Assembly (NCBI GenBank): GCA_016200125.1
Contig: JACQFK010000246.1
Location: forward strand, 1 to 6,430
Source of the DNA: Planctomycetota bacterium
Lineage (GTDB): Bacteria; Planctomycetota; MHYJ01; JACPRB01
DNA length: 6,430 bases
Reading direction: 5' to 3'
Shown here: piece by piece, positions 1 through 5,166 of the stretch
Layout: every line of letters begins with the position of its first letter
Numbering within the stretch: the stretch's first letter is position 1
The notes under the pieces: model-generated
Database searches by the model: none
Told to the model about the DNA's origin: nothing
What the model saw: only the letters and a program-made list of their open reading frames with translations
Translations under genes and position numbers: made by a program

Positions 1-2
1 CC

Positions 3-305
3 GGCAAGTACCGCGTCTGGGTGCGGGGCTATGGAAAAACCGACTCCGACAACTCCTGCCACGTCGGGCTGGACGGCAAGGCGGTCGAGACCTCGGACCG
101 CCTCGGCGACTTTCCGACCGAAGAGTGGGCCTGGATCAACGACACCAAGGACAACGAGCCCGCCGTGATCGAGATCAAGGAGGCCGCGACCCGCACGATC
201 AACGTGTTCATGCGGGAGGACGGCTTCATCGTCGACAAGATCCTCCTCACGCGGGACGAGAAGCACACGCCCAAGGACAAGGGCCCGGCGGAATCGCGCG
301 AGTAG
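3..305 (+). CDS. C-terminal end of a protein with a beta-sandwich (carbohydrate-binding-like) module; 5' end outside window
   Basis: The frame is open from the left edge and ends at TAG 303-305, leaving about 100 residues of a longer protein. The fragment begins GKYRVWVRGYG, then shows a 'VGLDGKAV' strand, a 'WAWIND' segment, alternating hydrophobic strands (AVIEIKE, TINVFM) and finally REDGFIVDKILLT (visible residues 71-83). This order (G-x-Y-x-v-W-v-R, then D-G, W-x-W, then R-E-D-G-x-x-x-D-K/R-I-x-L-T) is what I know from beta-sandwich modules at the C-termini of secreted glycosidases and multi-domain surface proteins of Planctomycetota and Verrucomicrobiota, similar to the C-terminal module of glycoside hydrolase family 115. 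The last ~17 residues are a charged tail (DEKHTPKDKGPAESRE). The catalytic or main part of the protein is not in the window, so its overall role is unknown. The next gene begins four bases after this stop, so the two may be co-transcribed. Module type fairly likely; ligand unknown. Confidence 0.72.
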   Translation, partial: GKYRVWVRGYGKTDSDNSCHVGLDGKAVETSDRLGDFPTEEWAWINDTKDNEPAVIEIKEAATRTINVFMREDGFIVDKILLTRDEKHTPKDKGPAESRE

Positions 306-309
306 CCGC

Positions 310-1353
310 GTGGCGCACGACGTCACGGTCATCGGCCTGGGGGCGATGGGCAGCGCGGCCGCCTGGCAGCTCGCCCGACGCGGCCTGAAGGTCCTGGGCC
401 TCGAGCAGTTCTCGCCGGGACACGACCGCGGCTCCTCCCACGGCCGCACCCGCGTGATCCGGCAGGCCTATTTCGAGCATCCCGACTACGTCCCGCTCGT
501 GCTCCGCGCCTACGAGCTCTGGCGCGAGCTCGAGGCCGAGACGAAGAGCACGCTCCGGGTGAAGACGGGCGGACTCATGATCGGCCCCGCGGAAGGACCG
601 GTGGTCCGCGGCTCCCTCGAAAGCGCCCGGCGCTACGGCCTCCCCCATCGCCTCCTCTCGCACGCGGAGCTGTCCCGCGAGTATCCCTTCATGCGCTTCC
701 GGCCCCAGGACGAGGCCCTCTGGGAGGACGAGGCGGGCGTCGTTTTCGCGGAGGACGGCGTCCTCGCCTTCCAGGAACGGGCGCGCGCCCTCGGGGCCGA
801 ACTGCGCTTCGGGGTGAAGTCGGCGCTCCCCGCGGGCCGGACCGTGATCACCGCGGGCGCCTGGCTTCCGAAGCTCGCGCCCGCGCTGCCGCTCAAGACC
901 GAGCGCCAGGTCATGCACTGGTTCGACCTGCCGCAGCGGACGCCGCTCTTCATCTGGGACTACGGTCGGATCCCCTTCTACTCCATCCCCGACGTCCGCG
1001 GCGACGGCGTGAAGGTCGCCTTCCACCACGGAGGCGAGCTCGTGCCGCCCGAGCAGATCCGCCGCGAGGTCGGCCCGGACGAGATCGACGAGATGAAGGC
1101 CCGGCTGCGCGAGACGATTCCCGCGCTCGCCGAGGGCTACCGCCGCTCGACGACCTGCATCTACACGAACACGCCCGACGAGCACTTCGCCTTCGGGTTG
1201 CTTCCGGGCCGCTCCGACGTGGTGGTCGGCTCCCCCTGCTCGGGCCACGGGTTCAAGTTCGCGCCGGTGGTGGGGGAGATCCTCGCCGACCTGGTGATCG
1301 ACGGAAAGACGCGCCATCCCATCGCGCCCTTCGCCCTGCAGCGGCTACTCTAG
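310..1353 (+). CDS. FAD-dependent oxidoreductase, monomeric sarcosine oxidase / N-methyltryptophan oxidase-like, with covalent-flavin cysteine
   Basis: A 347-residue DAO-family flavoenzyme expected to oxidise the N-methyl or secondary amine of a small amino acid with release of H2O2. Residues 4-32 form the FAD-binding Rossmann unit (GLGAMG at 9-14, acidic E32 at the end of the second strand). GSSHGRTRVIR (41-51) matches the family's active-site segment. Against B. subtilis monomeric sarcosine oxidase as I recall it, the key residues are all present: H44, R48, R51, Y224, K235 (the oxygen-activating lysine), H239, C283 (covalent FAD thioether) and Y285 in CIYTNTPDEHF, and K316 in SGHGFKF. The spacings Y224-K235 and C283-K316 equal those in the model enzyme. 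It is about 40 residues shorter than the usual 385-390, mostly between residues 165 and 215. The start is GTG at 310; MAHDVTVIGLGAMG begins directly at the first strand as family members do, and there is no strong Shine-Dalgarno sequence. No export signal, so cytoplasmic. The exact substrate (sarcosine, another N-methyl amino acid, or a cyclic imino acid) cannot be told from sequence. Confidence 0.92.
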   Translation: MAHDVTVIGLGAMGSAAAWQLARRGLKVLGLEQFSPGHDRGSSHGRTRVIRQAYFEHPDYVPLVLRAYELWRELEAETKSTLRVKTGGLMIGPAEGPVVRGSLESARRYGLPHRLLSHAELSREYPFMRFRPQDEALWEDEAGVVFAEDGVLAFQERARALGAELRFGVKSALPAGRTVITAGAWLPKLAPALPLKTERQVMHWFDLPQRTPLFIWDYGRIPFYSIPDVRGDGVKVAFHHGGELVPPEQIRREVGPDEIDEMKARLRETIPALAEGYRRSTTCIYTNTPDEHFAFGLLPGRSDVVVGSPCSGHGFKFAPVVGEILADLVIDGKTRHPIAPFALQRLL

Positions 1354-2943
1354 GGTGCCGTAGACGACCTGGCCGTTGAAGATCGTCGCCACGACCTTCG
1401 CAGCGAGGATCTGCTTCGGAGTCGCCTTGAGTAGATTCGTGTCGAGCACGACCAGGTCCGCCCATTTCCCCGGCTCGATCGACCCCTTCTCCTTCTCCGC
1501 GAACTCGGCGGCCGCGGCGCCGATCGTGCAGGCGTCGATCGCCTGTTCGATCGTGAGCCGCTCCTTGGGAAACCAGCCGCCCTCGGGCGCGCCGTCGAGC
1601 TGCTGCCGCGTCACGGCGGCGTAGAGGTTGGCCAGGGGATCGGCCGGCTCGACGGGCCAGTCGGTCCCGAAGGCCAGCGGCACAGCGGCGTCGACAAAGG
1701 TCTTCCAGAGATAGCCGCCCTCCTCGCAGCGCTTCCGGCCCGCCCGCTTCTCCGCCCAGCGCTGGTCGTTGGTGGCGTGGCAGGGCTGGACCGACGCGAT
1801 CACCCCCAGTTCCTTGAAGCGCGGGACGTCCTGGAGGCGGATGATCTGGATGTGCTCCACCCGGTGCCGCGAGTCGCGCGCGCCGTTGGCCTTCCGAGCC
1901 GCCTCGAAGGCGTCGAGCGTCATCGCGATCCCGCGGTCGCCGATCGCGTGGATCGCGACCTGGAGCCCGGCCTTGTCCGCCGCGATGACCGCCGCGTTGA
2001 GCTGCTGCGGCGTCCACTGGAGGAGTCCGGTCTTCGACGGCTCGTCGGCATAGGGCTCGAACATCGCCGCCGTGCCGGAACCCAGCGTCCCGTCCGCGAA
2101 GCCCTTGAGGCAGCCCTGCCGGACCTGGGGATGCTCTGCGGTCTTCGTCCGCAGCTCGGCGTATCGGGCGACGTTGCCTCCCAGCTCGCCCCAGACGCAG
2201 GCCCGCACCGTGAGCTTGCCCGCGTCGTACATCCGGAAGTAGGGCTCGATCGATTCCCCGCCGGTCTGGATCGACGTGATCCCGAGGCGCCGCGCCTCCT
2301 CAAGGGCCGCCTCGAGCGCGGTCCCCTGCTTTCCCACCGCCGCGGCCGGCCCGCGCTTGAGCAGCCCCGCCGCCGATTCCCGGAGGATCCCGCTGGGCTC
2401 GTCGCCGATCCGGTCGATCTCGCCGCCCGGCGGAGCGCGGCTCGCCGCGCTGACGCCGGAGAGCGCGAGCGCCTTCGAATTCGCCCAGACGATGTGCCCG
2501 TCGATACGGGTCAGGACGACCGGCACGTCGCCGGTCACGGAGTCGAGATCCTGCCGCGTGGGAACCTTCTCCCCCGGCCAGCGGGTGTGGTCCCATCCGC
2601 GCCCATAGACCCACTCGCCGGGCCGCGCCTTCTTCACCGCCTCCGCCACCGCCGCCTGGATCTCCGCGAGGCTGAGGCCCGCGAGGTTGAGCCGCAGCAG
2701 GCTGGCGCCGCCGCCCGCGAAATGGATGTGACTGTCATTGAAGCCGGGACAGACGAACTTCCCCTGGAGATCGACGACCTTCGTGTTCGGTCCGACGAAC
2801 TTCGCCACATCCTTCGTCGCGAGGATCTTCCCCCCGCGGACCGCGACGGCCTCGGAGCGGAAGAAGACGCCGTTGCGGAGGACGAGGTCGGCCTTCTCGT
2901 CGGCCTGAAACAGAAGGGCAAGCGCCAGAAGTACGGGGGTCAT
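1345..2943 (-). CDS. Secreted amidohydrolase, YtcJ / N-substituted formamide deformylase-like (Amidohydrolase_3)
   Basis: A 532-residue metal-dependent hydrolase. A short hydrophobic leader (MTPVLLALALLFQA, mature start near D15) precedes the small beta domain (DLVLRNGVFF). The TIM barrel follows, with PGFNDSHIHF (H72 and H74 as metal ligands), GRGWDHTRWP (114-123), IDGHIVWANSKAL (147-159), LKGFADGTLGSGTAAMFEP (279-297, K280 as the likely bridging lysine), VAIHAIGDRG (H332), HRVEHIQ (H364) and FGTDWPVEPADPL (D428 as catalytic/metal aspartate). KGSIEPGKWADLVVLD (486-501) returns to the beta domain. This motif set and length are those of the YtcJ branch, which hydrolyses C-N bonds of amides, N-formyl or cyclic amide compounds; most members have no known substrate. 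The leader suggests action outside the cytoplasm. The start ATG (complement 2941-2943) is the only one giving a leader; no clear ribosome site precedes it. The stop lies inside the end of the convergent flavoenzyme gene. The gene stands alone on its strand. Confidence 0.92.
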   Translation of the reverse strand: MTPVLLALALLFQADEKADLVLRNGVFFRSEAVAVRGGKILATKDVAKFVGPNTKVVDLQGKFVCPGFNDSHIHFAGGGASLLRLNLAGLSLAEIQAAVAEAVKKARPGEWVYGRGWDHTRWPGEKVPTRQDLDSVTGDVPVVLTRIDGHIVWANSKALALSGVSAASRAPPGGEIDRIGDEPSGILRESAAGLLKRGPAAAVGKQGTALEAALEEARRLGITSIQTGGESIEPYFRMYDAGKLTVRACVWGELGGNVARYAELRTKTAEHPQVRQGCLKGFADGTLGSGTAAMFEPYADEPSKTGLLQWTPQQLNAAVIAADKAGLQVAIHAIGDRGIAMTLDAFEAARKANGARDSRHRVEHIQIIRLQDVPRFKELGVIASVQPCHATNDQRWAEKRAGRKRCEEGGYLWKTFVDAAVPLAFGTDWPVEPADPLANLYAAVTRQQLDGAPEGGWFPKERLTIEQAIDACTIGAAAAEFAEKEKGSIEPGKWADLVVLDTNLLKATPKQILAAKVVATIFNGQVVYGTLE

Positions 2944-2996
2944 CTTCTGATCTTAATACGCCAGGCGAGCGTAAGATAGGCGACGAGGAGAACGCC
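2944..2996. promoter_or_regulatory. Divergent intergenic spacer with presumed promoters for both flanking genes
   Basis: Only 53 bases separate the start codons of the amidohydrolase (-) and the isomerase-like gene (+), so promoters for both must lie here or inside the opposite gene. This is one of the few AT-richer patches (2950-2958, TCTTAATA). A possible -10 on the minus strand is TATTAA (complement of 2953-2958), nine bases from the start codon; on the plus strand TAAGAT at 2972-2977 is a weak -10 match. Neither has a convincing -35 element at the right spacing. The location is solid; the specific boxes are guesses. Confidence 0.4.
2985..2990 (+). promoter_or_regulatory. Ribosome binding site of the isomerase-like gene
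   Basis: GAGGAG lies six bases before ATG 2997, an optimal Shine-Dalgarno placement. It fixes that ATG as the start, in agreement with the Tat signal that begins there. It is one of only two strong ribosome sites in the window; the other precedes the truncated gene at the right edge. Confidence 0.8.
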
Positions 2997-3899
2997 ATGA
3001 ACGAGATCACGCGCCGGAGCTTCCTGGGGACCGCGGCCGCGCTGGCCGCTTCGCCGGTCCTCGCGCAGGAATCGAAATCCCCCTGGAAAGTCGGCGGCTT
3101 CACGAAGTTCCTGCAGGACCTGGACTACGCGAAGACCGCGCAGGCCTCGGTCGACCTCGGATGGGACGGCATCGAACTTCCCCTTCGCGCCAAGGGCCAC
3201 GTGCTGCCCGAGAAAGTCGACGAGGACCTGCCCCGCATGGCGGAGGCGCTGAAGGCGAAGGGCAAGGAGATCCTGGTCGCGGCGACGGACATCAAGGCGG
3301 CGGACGAGCCGCACACCGAGAAGGTGCTGCGCGCGCTGGCGAAGCAGGGCATCCGCCTCTACCGCCACGGCGGCTACAGGTACAAGGAGGGAGCGCCGAT
3401 CCCCCGGCAAATCGAGGAGTTCCGCGCGAAGTTGAAGGACCTCGCCGCGCTGAACAAGGAGATCGGCGTGACGGGGCTGTACCAGAATCACTCCGGAAAC
3501 GGCTACGTCGGAGCCTCCGTCTGGGACCTCCACGAGATGATCCGGGACCTCGACCCGAAGCACTTCGGGGTCCATTTCGACATCGGCCACGCCACCGTCG
3601 AGGCGGGCCTTTCGTGGCCCACCTCCTTCGCGCTCGTGAAGGATCGGATCGGCGCCCTCATCGTGAAGGACTTCTATTGGAAGCACACGCCCGGCGAGGG
3701 CCAGAAGACCGTCTGGGTGCCCCTGGGACAAGGCGCGGTCAATCCCAAGTTCTTCGGCACGCTCAAGGCCTCCGGTTTCCGCGGCCCGATCACGATGCAG
3801 TTCGAGTACCCCTTCGAGGGCGGCAACGACCTGGAGTCCCGCCTCCGCGCGATGAAGGCGGACAACGCCAAGCTGAGAGAATGGCTGAAGAACGTGTAA
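2997..3899 (+). CDS. Tat-exported sugar phosphate isomerase/epimerase-like protein (xylose isomerase-like TIM barrel)
   Basis: A 300-residue protein opening with a twin-arginine signal: TRRSFLG at residues 5-11, a hydrophobic stretch AAALAASPVLA, and likely cleavage after A23 (VLA|QES). The mature part is a compact TIM barrel of the xylose isomerase-like / AP endonuclease 2 superfamily: GWDGIELP (55-62), ILVAATDI (92-99), GIRLYRHGGY (118-127), LYQNHSGNGYVGASVWDLHE (161-180), FGVHFDIGHATVEAG (190-204), IGALIVKDFYWKH (218-230), VPLGQGAVNPKFF (241-253) and GPITMQFEYPFE (263-274). Likely metal/substrate residues are E60, D195, H198, D225 and E270. The YQNHSG, VWDL, DIGHATVE, KDF-W, PLGQG and FEYP block is what I recall from exported homologues common in Planctomycetota. 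A sugar or polyol isomerase/epimerase role is family inference; no substrate is known. Tat export suggests it folds and loads metal before leaving the cytoplasm. The C45-type gene follows 29 bases later on the same strand, so the two are probably co-transcribed. Confidence 0.88.
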   Translation: MNEITRRSFLGTAAALAASPVLAQESKSPWKVGGFTKFLQDLDYAKTAQASVDLGWDGIELPLRAKGHVLPEKVDEDLPRMAEALKAKGKEILVAATDIKAADEPHTEKVLRALAKQGIRLYRHGGYRYKEGAPIPRQIEEFRAKLKDLAALNKEIGVTGLYQNHSGNGYVGASVWDLHEMIRDLDPKHFGVHFDIGHATVEAGLSWPTSFALVKDRIGALIVKDFYWKHTPGEGQKTVWVPLGQGAVNPKFFGTLKASGFRGPITMQFEYPFEGGNDLESRLRAMKADNAKLREWLKNV

Positions 3900-3928
3900 C
3901 ACTTCGGCCCGCCGCGTCGATTGCTGGC

Positions 3929-5164
3929 ATGACTCGACCCGCCCTGCTCCTGGTCTTCCTGCCGCTGCTCGCGGGATTCCGGGCCGGCGACCTCCAGGTG
4001 GTCGCCCGCCACGGGCGCAGCCTTCGCGCCACCTATGACGGCGTCCCGCTGCTCGCGTTGAAGGGCTCCGCCGCCGAGCGGGGGCGGGCTCACGGTTTCC
4101 TCTGCGCGCGCGACATCCAGCTGTTCATCGACGCCTTCGTCCCGGTCGTCAAGAGCCGGAAATCCGGGGACTGGGACAAGGACATCCTCCCCGCCGCCCG
4201 CCACTTCGTCTGGCCCAAGCGCTTCGAGGAGGAGCTCGCCGCGATGCTCGCCGGGATCCGCGAGGCGCTCCCCGATCCCCGCGCGCGGACCCTCAAGAAC
4301 CTGGGTCGGGAGCTGTCCGTCGACGACCTCAAGGTGATGAACGCGGTCTCGGATCTGTTCGGCATGGGCTGCAGTTCGTTTTCCGCCTGGGGCGAGCTGA
4401 CGGAGGACGGACAGGTCCTCACGGGCCGGAACGGCGACTACGCGACCTTCGCCATCCCCTTCTCGTTCTGCCTCGTCGCCCTCCAGCCTTCGGAGAAGGA
4501 CTTGAAGGCGACGCTCTCCGTCGGAGCCATGGGCCTGATCGCCTCGGGAACCGTGATGAACTCCGAAGGCGTGTTCGCGGCGCTCCACGACGAAGCCGGA
4601 CTGCCCCGCGAAAAGGGGGCGGCCCTCCAGCCCCGCCTGCTGTCGGTCCAGGCCGCCGTCGAGGCCGCGCGGGCGGACCATGCGGTCGAGGACGTGGCGC
4701 AGGCCCTTCGCCGATCGCCGGTCGCCGTCGGCAACAATATCCATGTGAGCGCGCCGATCCAGTCCGACCGGCCCGAGACGCTGCCCGCGGTTCTCGAGTG
4801 GGACGGCAACTCCAGGGAGCAGGGAGTCACGGTGCGGGGTCCCCGCGCCGAGGAATTCCGGACGGCGCTCGCCTGCACCAATCACTACCGGGCCCGCGCG
4901 GAGCGGAATTCCGGCTGCGGCCGCTACGCCAGCCTGTCGGAAGCGCTGCGGCGCGCGGCCTCGGAAAAGCGCAAGATCGATGTGGCCGCAGCCCAGCAGA
5001 TGATGGACGCCGTGGCGCCTCAAGGCGGCACGATGACCTATCTCTCGGTGATCGTCTTCCCGAAGCAGCGCCGCATGGTCGTCGCGCTGGCGTCGAAGCC
5101 GGGAGTGTCCGCCACGAAGGGACGCTGGACGACGGCGGACTGGGACGCCGTCTTCCGGAACTGA
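3929..5164 (+). CDS. Secreted C45-family Ntn hydrolase / acyltransferase (acyl-CoA:6-APA acyltransferase-like)
   Basis: A 411-residue protein with a Sec-type leader (MTRP then ALLLVFLPLLAGF, residues 5-17). KGSAAERGRAHGFLCARDIQ (45-64) matches the N-terminal block of the peptidase C45 / isopenicillin N acyltransferase family. The core signature is GMGCSSFSAWGELTEDG (145-161) followed by GRNGDY (166-171). C148 is the expected N-terminal nucleophile, freed by self-cleavage after G147, with R167 and D170 in the positions of the Cys-Ntn fold's arginine and aspartate. N269/N270 (VGNNIH) and N318 (CTNHY) are candidate oxyanion or cleft asparagines. Cleavage would give a pro-segment to 147 and a 264-residue catalytic chain. 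The family hydrolyses or transfers acyl groups on amides, including penicillins, N-acyl amino acids and lipids; this substrate is unknown. An in-frame ATG at 3881 inside the previous gene would add 16 residues before the leader; 3929 is preferred because the leader then begins normally, although it lacks a good ribosome site. The stop is two bases from the stop of the convergent peptidase gene. Confidence 0.88.
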   Translation: MTRPALLLVFLPLLAGFRAGDLQVVARHGRSLRATYDGVPLLALKGSAAERGRAHGFLCARDIQLFIDAFVPVVKSRKSGDWDKDILPAARHFVWPKRFEEELAAMLAGIREALPDPRARTLKNLGRELSVDDLKVMNAVSDLFGMGCSSFSAWGELTEDGQVLTGRNGDYATFAIPFSFCLVALQPSEKDLKATLSVGAMGLIASGTVMNSEGVFAALHDEAGLPREKGAALQPRLLSVQAAVEAARADHAVEDVAQALRRSPVAVGNNIHVSAPIQSDRPETLPAVLEWDGNSREQGVTVRGPRAEEFRTALACTNHYRARAERNSGCGRYASLSEALRRAASEKRKIDVAAAQQMMDAVAPQGGTMTYLSVIVFPKQRRMVVALASKPGVSATKGRWTTADWDAVFRN

Positions 5165-5166
5165 GG

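Noticed and set aside
247..1317. 356-codon minus-strand frame opposite the flavoenzyme
   Set aside because: It is an antisense shadow of a gene whose FAD and active-site motifs are complete on the plus strand.
1342..1360. Possible hairpin (CGGC ... GCCG) at the flavoenzyme/amidohydrolase junction as a bidirectional terminator
   Set aside because: The arms are only four bases with an 11-base loop and no T-run on either side.
1777..2979. 400-codon plus-strand frame opposite the amidohydrolase
   Set aside because: It mirrors the codons of the amidohydrolase, has R/D/L-rich shadow composition and no recognisable motif.
3161..3928. Upstream extension of the C45-type reading frame inside the isomerase-like gene
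   Set aside because: The translated extension is a low-complexity R/G/P/A sequence in the wrong frame of a well-supported gene; the signal peptide starts at 3929.
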